Positions 8,036-16,558 of a DNA stretch of 64,000 nucleotides are shown here, one piece after another. Made by a program: the position numbers and the translations under genes. The notes under the pieces were generated by a model. It made no database searches, was not told the DNA's origin, and was given only the letters and a program-made list of their open reading frames with translations. Within the stretch, counting starts at the first letter, position 1; each line of letters opens with the position of its first letter. Source of the stretch: Flaviflagellibacter rhizophilus (GTDB lineage Bacteria > Pseudomonadota > Alphaproteobacteria > Rhizobiales > Methylopilaceae); NCBI RefSeq assembly GCF_033898525.1, contig NZ_JAXAFJ010000002.1, forward strand, positions 124,001 through 188,000, written 5' to 3'.

Positions 8036-10441
8036 TTAGTCGCTGTCGCTGTTCACGTTGATGGAGGTGCCGCCACCACCGAGAGTCCGAAGCGCAAAGG
8101 TCACATAGACCTTCTGCACGGGATCCTCGTTGCCGTTTTCGCTGAAATCGACCGCGTAGTTCAGGCCGAAGGCAAAGCACTCGTCCATGTAGCCGATGCC
8201 GGTCTCGGTCTTGTCGAACTTCTCGGTGTCGATGTTGTAGCGGGCAGCACCAGCGACATAGACCTCGTCGGTCAGCTTTACCTTCAGATTGCCGAGGATG
8301 CCTTCGCCGACATCCCCGAAGCCGAGCCGGCGCTGGTCTTCATAGCGGCCGTAGAGGACTGCTCCGGAGACGGGTCCCTTGTCGAAGCGGGCCTCCAGCT
8401 CGATGGCGTTCGTGTAGAGGTTTTCCTCGTTGAAGCGGAAGCGTGCGGCAAACGCCAGTTCCTTCGTGAACTGCGCATAGGCACTAGCTACGTAGTCGGA
8501 GCGGTCGTTTTCCAGGCCGGTGCCTTCGCCCGTGTGCGTCAGGTCGTCTGCCGCAAAGGAGTTCAGGCCGAACAGGTGGTACGACTGGCCGGCCATCACA
8601 TTGATGAAGCCGCCATTGCGCGTGGTCAGTGTGTACTGCGCACCGATATTGGCACGGCCGCCGCCTTCGATCCGGTCATAGCCGGAGAACTTGTCCCACG
8701 AGAACAGCGTGGAGGTGTCGAAGAACAGGCTCTGCGCGTCCTCGTTCGGAACGTCGCCGATATGTCCTTCGTCCGGGCGCACGATTATCTGGGCGATCGG
8801 CTCGAACACGTGGCTGCCGAGGCTGTTCTCCATCGCGAACGGGTAGCGATATTCCAGCCCGGCGCCGACCATGCCGCGCGCCATCGTGGAGGAATCTGTG
8901 TTGATGAGGCTCGCGAGGTTCTCGCTGTCTTCCGGATCGATCCAGATGAAGTCGCCCCGTGCATAGGCGAACGGCGTCCAGACCTGACCGAGCGGGTCGA
9001 TCATCTCCTTGCGCCATTTCACGTCCGTCGATAGGCGCGTGTAGGCGCCGCCCACGCCGGCTGCGATGCAGTCCGTGGTGAAGACGTCGCAAGTCAGGTT
9101 CCGCCGGCGCAGATCGCGCGAAGATATGTCGTCCCCGAGAAGCTCTCCCAGCCGCGCATTGTCGCGCGTCAGCGGCTCGAAATCCGTGTCCTTGCGGTAG
9201 GTGTTCGTCAGGTTGACGTCGAACGATAGCTCGCCGCCAAGCACCGGCTTGTCGAAGACGTAGTTGTAATCCCAGACGCCGACGACCGGCAGCTGGTCCT
9301 GCACGTCGTCCGACGACAGGCCGTAGAAATAGTACCCGCGTGCCTCGAAGAACGAGCGCTCTCCCTGACCCGTCAGGTAGAGCGTCGAAATGGCCTCGGA
9401 CCAGTCCGCACCCCAGAGATCGTAATCGTCGAGTACCCAGCGGTCGGACAGGACGTTGATGTTCCAGCCCCACGACCACATCTCGTTGATCTCGAAGTGG
9501 CCCTTGGTCTGGATGGCTCCCCGCGCATCCTGCTGTTGATCCAGCTCCTTGAACGCGTAGGGATCATCCTGGAACAGGCCCGCTGCGCGGAACGAGTAGG
9601 TGCCGTTCTCCAGCCGGTGCCGGAACTCGACATCCGCCAGCACACCTTGCCCGGACAGCGCCGCCGGCGCGAACGTCACGTCCATGTTGGGCGCGATGTT
9701 CCAGAAGAACGGCGTCTTCACCCCGAAGCCGTATTCGGTCGAGGACATGATGTGCGGGGGCAGGAAACCCGTCTTGCGCTTGACCGTCGGATCCGGCGAC
9801 GAGAAGTACGGCAGCCACGCGACAGGCTGGCCGAAGAACTCGAGTTTCGCATCCTCATAGTGGATGGTCTTGGTGCCCTGATCGTGGATGATGCGGGCGG
9901 CCTTGACCTGCCAGAGCGGCGGCTTCTCCGGATTGTCGCGGCAGGGTTCGCAGGCCGTGTAGACCCCGTTGTCGAAGACGGTGACGTTGCCACCCTGACG
10001 AGTCGCGCTGCGAGCCGCGAAGCGCGTTTTGTCGGCGCTTTCCACAGTCAGCGACTGCACGAATCCCTCGCGCATGTCGTCCGTCAGTTCCAGCTCGGCC
10101 GAGTAATAGACGTTCTTCTGCGGATCGGTCATCCGCACATTGCCGCGAGCCCGAACGCGCCCGCCGGCTTGGTCGTAGTCGACCCGGTCCGCTTCGAGCA
10201 CGGAGCCCCGCTGGTAGAGCTTCACATTGCCGACGGCCGAGACGGTGCTGCGCGCATCGTCATAGATCATCTCGTTGGCCGTGACATACATCTGGCCGTC
10301 GTTCGCAGGCACCCCCACAGGAGGCGCTGTCTGCGCGGACGCTGCAGCATGACCGAGAATCAGGAACAGGACGGCGGTCGCGCCGACGGCACTGCGTCGC
10401 CACGCGGGGAGGGAACCGCCATGGTTGGCGATCCTCATCAT
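8036..10441 (-). CDS. lptD: LPS-assembly outer-membrane protein LptD
   Basis: Outer-membrane barrel that inserts lipopolysaccharide into the outer leaflet. The 801-residue protein has a signal peptide ending near AAASAQ (about residue 35), a periplasmic OstA/LptA-like jellyroll (VSAVGNVKLYQRGSVLEADRV onward) and a large barrel. Cysteines occur as CEPC near the N-domain, as TCDVFTTDC mid-barrel, and one in DECFAFGLNY near the C-terminus, where E. coli has an adjacent Cys pair. Two ATGs in tandem overlap the lptG stop. No surA follows it. Confidence 0.95.
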   Translation of the reverse strand: MMRIANHGGSLPAWRRSAVGATAVLFLILGHAAASAQTAPPVGVPANDGQMYVTANEMIYDDARSTVSAVGNVKLYQRGSVLEADRVDYDQAGGRVRARGNVRMTDPQKNVYYSAELELTDDMREGFVQSLTVESADKTRFAARSATRQGGNVTVFDNGVYTACEPCRDNPEKPPLWQVKAARIIHDQGTKTIHYEDAKLEFFGQPVAWLPYFSSPDPTVKRKTGFLPPHIMSSTEYGFGVKTPFFWNIAPNMDVTFAPAALSGQGVLADVEFRHRLENGTYSFRAAGLFQDDPYAFKELDQQQDARGAIQTKGHFEINEMWSWGWNINVLSDRWVLDDYDLWGADWSEAISTLYLTGQGERSFFEARGYYFYGLSSDDVQDQLPVVGVWDYNYVFDKPVLGGELSFDVNLTNTYRKDTDFEPLTRDNARLGELLGDDISSRDLRRRNLTCDVFTTDCIAAGVGGAYTRLSTDVKWRKEMIDPLGQVWTPFAYARGDFIWIDPEDSENLASLINTDSSTMARGMVGAGLEYRYPFAMENSLGSHVFEPIAQIIVRPDEGHIGDVPNEDAQSLFFDTSTLFSWDKFSGYDRIEGGGRANIGAQYTLTTRNGGFINVMAGQSYHLFGLNSFAADDLTHTGEGTGLENDRSDYVASAYAQFTKELAFAARFRFNEENLYTNAIELEARFDKGPVSGAVLYGRYEDQRRLGFGDVGEGILGNLKVKLTDEVYVAGAARYNIDTEKFDKTETGIGYMDECFAFGLNYAVDFSENGNEDPVQKVYVTFALRTLGGGGTSINVNSDSD

Positions 10442-11523
10442 CCGTCCTCTCTGAAGAGCAGCACTGTTACGCTCACTAACGCCCCAATAACGGCCGGCCC
10501 CCAGGCCGCGAGTGCCGGGGAAATGAAGCCTGCAGCTCCGAAATCCTCGACGATCTCGTTCACTACATAAAGCACGAACCCCGCGCCCACACCACCAACA
10601 ATCGCCTTGGCCATGCCGCCCGTTCGGACGAAGCCGAGGGCAACGGAAGCCGCGATCAGCACCATGGCTGCGAGCAGCGCCGGGCGAGCCAGCAGTACCT
10701 GATATTGCATCTGCAGTCTTAATGCCGGGATACCGGCGCGCTGCGACAAATCGATCACGCGCGGTAGCTCCCAGAAGGACACGGTCTCGGCGGGCGCAAG
10801 GCTTTCCGCCACCTGACTTGCGGAAAGCGAAGTCGCGAGCGTGTAGGTCTGGTCCGCTTCCGGGGCCGCGTTAACCCGCAGGATTCGCGCGTTTGCCAGC
10901 TCCCAATAGCCATTGTGCAGGATCGCTAGAGGCGACTCCACCCGCTCCTGGAAAGCGCCTGCCTTCGAGAACACGAACGCGGTCACGCCGGTGAGGCGAG
11001 TGCCGCGTTCGGCGGACGCATCCGCCCGCAGGACCGACTGTCCATCCACGCTTTGTTGCCTGATCCAGCGCCGGCCGGTGGGCGCGGCTGTGCCGTTGCT
11101 GCCGCGCCGCAGCGCTGATTCTTCCGCGTTCGCGTGCTCCTTCAGGGTAGCGGACAGCGGATTGAACGCCGTGGTGGCCGCAATGCCCACAAGGACGGCG
11201 ACGAGCACGGTCGGCAGCACGATCTGCCAGATGGAGAACCCGCTGGCCCGTGCCACGACAAGCTCGAGGCGTCGGGACAGCAGGAGAAACGCCATGATGG
11301 CCGCGAACAGCACCGCGAAGGGCAGGGTCTGTTCGGTGATGGAGGGCACCCGCGCGCCCGAGATGAGCAGGAGGCGCAGAGCCGATGCATCCGGCGAGTC
11401 GCCCGATTTCCGCAGCAGCTCGAGGAAATCGATGATCAGGACAAGGACGGATATGCCGATGAAGAAGAACAACGTGGTCCAGAGAAGACGCTTCGCGATG
11501 TAGAGCGACAGACGCAACGGCAT
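10438..11523 (-). CDS. lptG: LPS export ABC transporter permease LptG
   Basis: Inner-membrane half of the LptB2FG transporter that extracts lipopolysaccharide from the membrane. The 361-residue protein shows paired N-terminal helices (LLWTTLFFFIGISVLVLIIDF and ITEQTLPFAVLFAAIMAFLLL), a periplasmic beta-jellyroll in the middle and three C-terminal helices. The start at 11523 was chosen because it lies 1 bp after the lptF stop (TGA-G-ATG) and begins MPLRLSLYIAKRLLW; the frame is open 17 codons further upstream inside lptF. Confidence 0.94.
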   Translation of the reverse strand: MPLRLSLYIAKRLLWTTLFFFIGISVLVLIIDFLELLRKSGDSPDASALRLLLISGARVPSITEQTLPFAVLFAAIMAFLLLSRRLELVVARASGFSIWQIVLPTVLVAVLVGIAATTAFNPLSATLKEHANAEESALRRGSNGTAAPTGRRWIRQQSVDGQSVLRADASAERGTRLTGVTAFVFSKAGAFQERVESPLAILHNGYWELANARILRVNAAPEADQTYTLATSLSASQVAESLAPAETVSFWELPRVIDLSQRAGIPALRLQMQYQVLLARPALLAAMVLIAASVALGFVRTGGMAKAIVGGVGAGFVLYVVNEIVEDFGAAGFISPALAAWGPAVIGALVSVTVLLFREDG

Positions 11524-11524
11524 C

Positions 11525-12646
11525 TCAGGCCTGCTGCAGGCTGCGGCGGCGCGGCAGAGAGATGCCGCGGCCAAAGATCAGGGCAAGGGCTGCCGCACCT
11601 GTCAGGAACAGGAAGGCATAGAGAGCCGGCACCGCCCAGGCCGCCGACGAGGCGAGGTTGATCAGGCCCAGTCCTGCGACCCGCACCGCCACGATAGCCG
11701 CCACCGCCGCCAGGGTCGCGCTGATCCGGCCCTGCCTGTTGCTGCGCGTCCGTCCCAGAGCCGCGAATGCGATCAGCATGAACACCACCGGATAGATCGG
11801 ATTCGTCAGCCGGTCATGCAGTTCGGCGCGTATGCGGCCGCGTTTCCCGCTGGTGTCGACGGCCTCGGCCGGAGGGTTCAGGAGGTTCTGCACGGTCTGT
11901 TCCCGGGGGCGGAAGCTCGCCGTCGCGCTCTGGCTCGCCAGCGGCGAAAGATCGAATGCGTAGCTTTCGAACACCACGATGGAGACATCGTCGCTGCCGC
12001 TCGCCTTGCGCTGGAGCGCTCCATTTTCCAGCACGATGTACGAAGTATCCCCGGCCTGAACAACGCGGCCTCGCTCGGCGGTGTAGACGAGGTTCTGCCC
12101 GGGCTCGCTGTCATCCTCGATGAGCATGCCCACGAGCGAATTGCCGGCCCCGCTGGCGCGCACGTGAACGGTGATGCCCTGGCTGAAGGTGCTGAAGGCA
12201 CCCGGTCGCAGCACATTGACGATAACGTCCGCACGGATGGCGGTCACAATCTCGCGCACAGCACGCAGGCTGGCCGGGATGGCGGATGTGCTGAGCACGC
12301 CGGTGGCGATGGCCACGACCACCGTCACAACGATGAAGGGACGCATCAGCTGAAGCGGCGTGGCGCCGGCTGCGCTCATGGCTGCCAGCTCGGAATCGCT
12401 GTTCAGCCGGTTCAGCACCCACATCACCGCACCGAAGAGGGCAACCGGCGCGACGACGAGCGCAAGGCTTGGCAGGCCAAGTGTGGTGACGAGGAGAAAG
12501 GTCCACAGGGACTGGCCCTTCGATGTCAGAAGGTCGATCTGGCGCAGCGACTGCGTCACCCAGACGACCGCCGTCGTGGCGAAAAGACTCGTCAGGAACG
12601 ACGCGCCCGTCATGCGGATAATGTAGCGGTCGAGCGCGGTCAGCAT
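11525..12646 (-). CDS. lptF: LPS export ABC transporter permease LptF
   Basis: Partner permease of LptG. The 373-residue product starts MLTALDRYIIRMTGASF, with helices around residues 13-33, 50-75 and three near the C-terminus, flanking a periplasmic domain; the NSDSELAAMSAAGATPLQLM coupling-helix segment is typical of LptF. First gene of the minus-strand operon, divergent from pepA across a 118-bp spacer that should contain both promoters. Confidence 0.94.
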   Translation of the reverse strand: MLTALDRYIIRMTGASFLTSLFATTAVVWVTQSLRQIDLLTSKGQSLWTFLLVTTLGLPSLALVVAPVALFGAVMWVLNRLNSDSELAAMSAAGATPLQLMRPFIVVTVVVAIATGVLSTSAIPASLRAVREIVTAIRADVIVNVLRPGAFSTFSQGITVHVRASGAGNSLVGMLIEDDSEPGQNLVYTAERGRVVQAGDTSYIVLENGALQRKASGSDDVSIVVFESYAFDLSPLASQSATASFRPREQTVQNLLNPPAEAVDTSGKRGRIRAELHDRLTNPIYPVVFMLIAFAALGRTRSNRQGRISATLAAVAAIVAVRVAGLGLINLASSAAWAVPALYAFLFLTGAAALALIFGRGISLPRRRSLQQA

Positions 12647-12764
12647 GGTTCCGGGGATCAGGCCCTTGTGCCGCGCGCTGGTCGGATGCAGCGGCCTGTT
12701 CTAAACACGTCATCGAGCGGCGCAGCCCTGGCGCGCCCCAACACGACGCGGAGTATCTACCCGA

Positions 12765-14264
12765 ATGGCCTCCAATCCAACCATCGCTTTCGTTGCACCT
12801 TCGATCCCCGAGACGGGTGTTGCCGTCGTGCTCACCGACAGCCGCCTTGGCTTCTCCGGCACCTCCGCCAGGATCATCGAGGCGCTGGGCGACTTCGGCC
12901 GGTATGCAAAGGCCGCGAAGTTCACGGGCAAGGCCGGCACAACGCTGGAGATCCTTGCGCCGCAGGGCAGCACGTTGGATCGGCTGGTCGTCTACGGCCT
13001 CGGGCGCGGCGAAGGCGATCCCGCGACGGAGTGGGTGAAGGCCGGCGGGCAGGTGCTCCGCAAGATCGGACAGGCCGAAAGCGCGACCGTGCTGGTCGAT
13101 GTGCCGCCGGGGCTGGACGACGATGCAGCCATAGCTGCGTCGCAGATGGCACTGGGCGCCCGGCTTCGCGCCTACACCTTCGACCGCTACAAGACGAAGA
13201 AGAAGGACGAGGACGAGAACGGCGCCTGCGCCAACGCGCTCAACATCGCTCTCGAACAGCACGAGAAGGCAGCCGAGCTGTGGACTGCCCAGCAGGCAAT
13301 CGCGGACGGCGTGGACATCGCCCGCGACCTCGTCAACGAGCCGTCCAACATCCTGTATCCCGAAGCATTCGCGCAGCGCGCCGCCAAGCTGGTTGATCAG
13401 GGCGTCGACGTTGAAATCCTCGACGAAGCCGCAATGAGCGAGCTCGGAATGGGCGCGCTTCTCGGCGTCGGCCAGGGCTCGGAGAACGAGAGCCGCATCG
13501 TGGTGATGCGCTGGAACGGGGCGGGCGACGATTCCGCGCCCGTCGCGTTCGTCGGCAAGGGCGTCACCTTCGACACCGGCGGCATCTCCATCAAGCCTTC
13601 GGGCAGCATGGAGGACATGAAGGGCGACATGGCGGGAGCGGCCTGCGTCGTCGGGCTCATGCACGCACTGGCCGCGCGTAAGGCGAAGGTCAACGTGGTC
13701 GGCCTGATCGGCCTCGCCGAGAACATGCCAGATGGCGCAGCGCAGCGGCCGGGCGACATCGTCACCTCCATGTCGGGCCAGACCATCGAGATCATCAACA
13801 CGGACGCCGAAGGCCGACTCGTCCTTGGCGACGTGCTCTGGTACGCGCAGGACCGCTTCAAGCCGGTCTTCATGGTCGATCTCGCAACACTGACCGGGGC
13901 CGTGCTGGTCGCTCTCGGACAGGAGCATGGCGGCCTGTTCTCGAACAATGACGAGCTGTCGGACCGCCTGCTGGCATCCGGCAAGGCCACCGGTGAGCGC
14001 GTGTGGCGCCTGCCGCTCGACCCGGCCTATGACAAGATGATCGACTCCAAGTTCGCGGACATGAAGAACACCGGCGGCCGCCATGGCGGGTCCATCACGG
14101 CGGCGCAGTTCCTGCAGCGCTTCGTGAACGGCACCCCATGGGCGCATCTCGACATCGCCGGAACCGGCATGGGCTCGCTGCAGAACGACCTCAACCAGAG
14201 CTGGGGCTCCGGCTGGGGCGTGCGGCTGCTCGACCGGCTGGTCGCCGACCACTACGAAGCCTGA
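12765..14264 (+). CDS. pepA: Leucyl aminopeptidase (M17 family)
   Basis: Cytosolic two-metal aminopeptidase releasing N-terminal residues. The 499-residue protein has a variable N-domain and a C-terminal catalytic domain with GKGVTFDTGGISIKPS (metal ligands and catalytic Lys), DMKGDMAGAA and the family signature NTDAEGRLVLGD. PepA of some bacteria also binds DNA; nothing here tests that. It leads pepA-holC, an order common in proteobacteria. Confidence 0.96.
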   Translation: MASNPTIAFVAPSIPETGVAVVLTDSRLGFSGTSARIIEALGDFGRYAKAAKFTGKAGTTLEILAPQGSTLDRLVVYGLGRGEGDPATEWVKAGGQVLRKIGQAESATVLVDVPPGLDDDAAIAASQMALGARLRAYTFDRYKTKKKDEDENGACANALNIALEQHEKAAELWTAQQAIADGVDIARDLVNEPSNILYPEAFAQRAAKLVDQGVDVEILDEAAMSELGMGALLGVGQGSENESRIVVMRWNGAGDDSAPVAFVGKGVTFDTGGISIKPSGSMEDMKGDMAGAACVVGLMHALAARKAKVNVVGLIGLAENMPDGAAQRPGDIVTSMSGQTIEIINTDAEGRLVLGDVLWYAQDRFKPVFMVDLATLTGAVLVALGQEHGGLFSNNDELSDRLLASGKATGERVWRLPLDPAYDKMIDSKFADMKNTGGRHGGSITAAQFLQRFVNGTPWAHLDIAGTGMGSLQNDLNQSWGSGWGVRLLDRLVADHYEA

Positions 14265-14272
14265 GTGAAGCG

Positions 14273-14294
14273 CGGGGCGGTGAAAGCCGCCCCG
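14273..14294 (+). terminator. GC-rich hairpin between pepA and holC
   Basis: A perfect 8-bp stem (CGGGGCGG with CCGCCCCG) and 6-nt loop lies between the pepA stop and the holC start. The following bases are TCTCCTT, not a clear T-run, so it may be a weak terminator or attenuator that lowers holC expression relative to pepA. Confidence 0.5.
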
Positions 14295-14307
14295 TCTCCT
14301 TGCAGCG

Positions 14308-14757
14308 ATGACAGAGATCCTTTTCTACCACCTCCAGAGCCAGCCCGTTGAGCGCGTGCTGCCGCAATTGCTTGGCAAGTGCCTGGAGCGCGGCTGGAAC
14401 GTGGTGGTGCAGGCCTCAAGCGAGGAGCGTGTCCAGGCGCTGGACGACGCGCTGTGGACCTACTCAGCGGAGAGCTTCCTGCCGCACGGAACGGTGCGGG
14501 ACGGGGCCGTAGAGACCCAGCCAATCTTCCTGACGCCCGAGGACATCAATCCGAACAAGGCCAAAGTTCGCGTCCTTGTCGACGGCGCGTCCGGACCTGA
14601 TCTTGCCGGCTACACCCGTGCGATCGTGATGTTCGACGGCAATCTGACCGATGCGCTCGCGACAGAGCGCGAGCGCTGGAAGGCGCTGAAAGCGGCCGGC
14701 CATCAGGTCACCTACTGGCAGCAGGATGGCGATGGCCGCTGGGTGAAGAAGGCCTGA
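14308..14757 (+). CDS. holC: DNA polymerase III chi subunit
   Basis: Clamp-loader accessory subunit that contacts SSB. The 149-residue protein matches the family from start to end: TEILFYHLQSQPVERVLPQLL, the VVVQASSEERVQALDDALW segment, FLPHGT and the C-terminal YWQQDGDGRWVKKA. It lies 43 bp after pepA, the usual neighbour, with a GC hairpin in between. Confidence 0.93.
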   Translation: MTEILFYHLQSQPVERVLPQLLGKCLERGWNVVVQASSEERVQALDDALWTYSAESFLPHGTVRDGAVETQPIFLTPEDINPNKAKVRVLVDGASGPDLAGYTRAIVMFDGNLTDALATERERWKALKAAGHQVTYWQQDGDGRWVKKA

Positions 14758-14769
14758 GGGCCCGCTTTC

Positions 14770-15525
14770 CTAAAGTGCCTGACCGCCCGAAACCTCGATG
14801 CGCTGGGCATTGATCCAGCGGCTCTCCTCGGAGAGCAGTCCGGCGACGACCGGCCCGATATCGTCGGGGAGGCCGACGCGCCCAAGCGCGGTGATCGCTG
14901 CGATATGCTTGTTGATGTCCGTGTTGTCGCGCACCGCGCCGCCGCCGAAATCCGTCTCGATGGCGCCCGGGGCGATTGTGTTGACGGCGATCCCGCGGCC
15001 GCCGAGCTCCTTTGCCATGTAGCGCGTCAGCACCTCGATCGCGCCCTTCGCTGCGGCATAGGCCGCGTAGCCGGGATAAATCATCTGCGTCAAACCGGAC
15101 GAGAAGTTGACGATGCGGCCGCCGTCCGCGATCTGCGGCAGCAGTTCCTGCGTCAGGAAGTAGACGCCCTTGAAGTGCACGTTCACGAGCTGGTCGAACA
15201 TTGCCTCCTCGGTTTGCCCGATCGTCGCCATGCTGCCGTGGCCGGCATTGTTGACGAGGTGATCGAACTGGGTGCGGCCCCAGACATCGCCAAGCAGGGT
15301 CTTCACCTGCGCAGCAAACGCCGGGAAGCTGGAGGCGGAACCGACATCCAGCTGAAGGGCGGCGGCGGTTCTGCCCATTGCGGTGATCTCGGCCACCACC
15401 GCTTGCGCATCTTCGGCGCGGCTCTGATAGGTGATGATGACGTCGCCGCCGCGGCGTGCCACGGCGAGGGCGGTGTTGCGGCCAAGGCCACGGCTGCCGC
15501 CGGTGATGAGCGAAATCTTGGTCAT
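14770..15525 (-). CDS. Short-chain dehydrogenase/reductase, substrate unknown
   Basis: A 251-residue classical SDR: cofactor motif TGGSRGLG at about residues 8-15, NNAG at about 91, catalytic Ser (NFSSGLT) and YAAYAAAKG supplying Tyr and Lys. The frame extends upstream to 15600, but the ATG at 15525 was chosen because it begins MTKISLITGG right after a well-spaced GGAGG site. It stands back to back with an AraC-type regulator 115 bp away, so that regulator probably controls it. The substrate cannot be read from the sequence. Confidence 0.9.
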   Translation of the reverse strand: MTKISLITGGSRGLGRNTALAVARRGGDVIITYQSRAEDAQAVVAEITAMGRTAAALQLDVGSASSFPAFAAQVKTLLGDVWGRTQFDHLVNNAGHGSMATIGQTEEAMFDQLVNVHFKGVYFLTQELLPQIADGGRIVNFSSGLTQMIYPGYAAYAAAKGAIEVLTRYMAKELGGRGIAVNTIAPGAIETDFGGGAVRDNTDINKHIAAITALGRVGLPDDIGPVVAGLLSEESRWINAQRIEVSGGQAL

Positions 15526-15640
15526 GTCACGGCCTCCATCGGGTGAGGCCGAATGGATAAACCGGGCAGGGCTGAATGCCTTTGCCGGAAGCTCCGCCAT
15601 TCTTGCCTGAAAATCCGGAAGCGATGCACGGACTTCGGGG

Positions 15641-16552
15641 ATGGGCTACATTGGCGGCATGCCGGATGCCCTTCTTTCCACCGTCGAAACTCACGCCAAC
15701 GCTCATGCCGGAGCCGATGGGATGGCGCAGACGCCGCTGACCGGCGTCACGATCATCCGCTCCGAGGCGCCGAGCGGTCTGGCCCATGCGGTGTCGAAGC
15801 CACTGATCTGCCTTGTCCTGCAGGGGCGCAAGCACGTAACCGTTGGCAGGGAAGAACTCGATTTCGGTGCCGGGGACTCTCTGGTCATCACCGGCGATAT
15901 GCCCATGGTGAGCCAGATCACCCAGGCCCGCGCAGATGCGCCTTACCTGTCCATCGTCTTCGAACTCGACACGGCGCTGATTACCGATCTCTGCCTCGAG
16001 ATAGGGAACGCGGCGGGGCCCGGAGGCCCGCCCGTTCAGATCGGACCGACGGATCGCGAAGTGTCCGACGCCGCTTTGCGGCTCATGAGGCTTGTCGAGC
16101 GCCCGGCTTCGATCCCGGTTCTCCGCGAACAGCTGATGCGGGAGCTGCACTATTGGCTGCTGATGGGGCGGCACGGCCCCGCAGTTCGACGGCTTGGCTG
16201 GCCCGACGGGCACGAGCAGCGGGTGGCGCGGGCAGTTGCGGTGATCCGCGCCGAATTCAGTCGGCCGATCCCGGTCGGGCGCCTCGCGGCGGTGGCCGGC
16301 ATGAGCTTGTCCTCGTTCCACCACCACTTCCGCGCGGTGACATCGTTGTCCCCGTTGCAGTTCCAGAAGACGCTGCGCCTCATCGAGGCGCGCCGCCTGA
16401 TGATCGCGGAAGGACGGTCGGCCAGCGCGGCAGCTTTTGCCGTCGGCTATGAAAGCGCGCCGCAGTTCACGCGCGAATATGGCCGCATGTTTGGCTCTTC
16501 GCCGGCGCGAGACGCCGAGGCGGCACGAGGCGTGTTGGAAGCTGCCGAGTAG
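15641..16552 (+). CDS. AraC family transcriptional regulator
   Basis: A 303-residue regulator with an N-terminal AraC_N-type cupin domain (KPLICLVLQGRKHVTVGREEL, FGAGDSLVITGDMPMVSQI) and a C-terminal double helix-turn-helix at about residues 205-295 (IPVGRLAAVAGMSLSSFHHHF, SAAAFAVGYESAPQFTREYGRMFG). An ATG at 15659 is an alternative start. Divergent placement beside the SDR gene suggests that it senses a small molecule linked to that enzyme. It converges with the ABC-F gene, with 6 bp between stops. Confidence 0.92.
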   Translation: MGYIGGMPDALLSTVETHANAHAGADGMAQTPLTGVTIIRSEAPSGLAHAVSKPLICLVLQGRKHVTVGREELDFGAGDSLVITGDMPMVSQITQARADAPYLSIVFELDTALITDLCLEIGNAAGPGGPPVQIGPTDREVSDAALRLMRLVERPASIPVLREQLMRELHYWLLMGRHGPAVRRLGWPDGHEQRVARAVAVIRAEFSRPIPVGRLAAVAGMSLSSFHHHFRAVTSLSPLQFQKTLRLIEARRLMIAEGRSASAAAFAVGYESAPQFTREYGRMFGSSPARDAEAARGVLEAAE

Positions 16553-16558
16553 TGTCGT

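Noticed and set aside
12111..14252. Minus-strand open frame of about 700 codons opposite pepA and lptF
   Set aside because: Shadow frame caused by high GC; the + strand pepA has clear catalytic motifs and the frame shows no recognisable domain.
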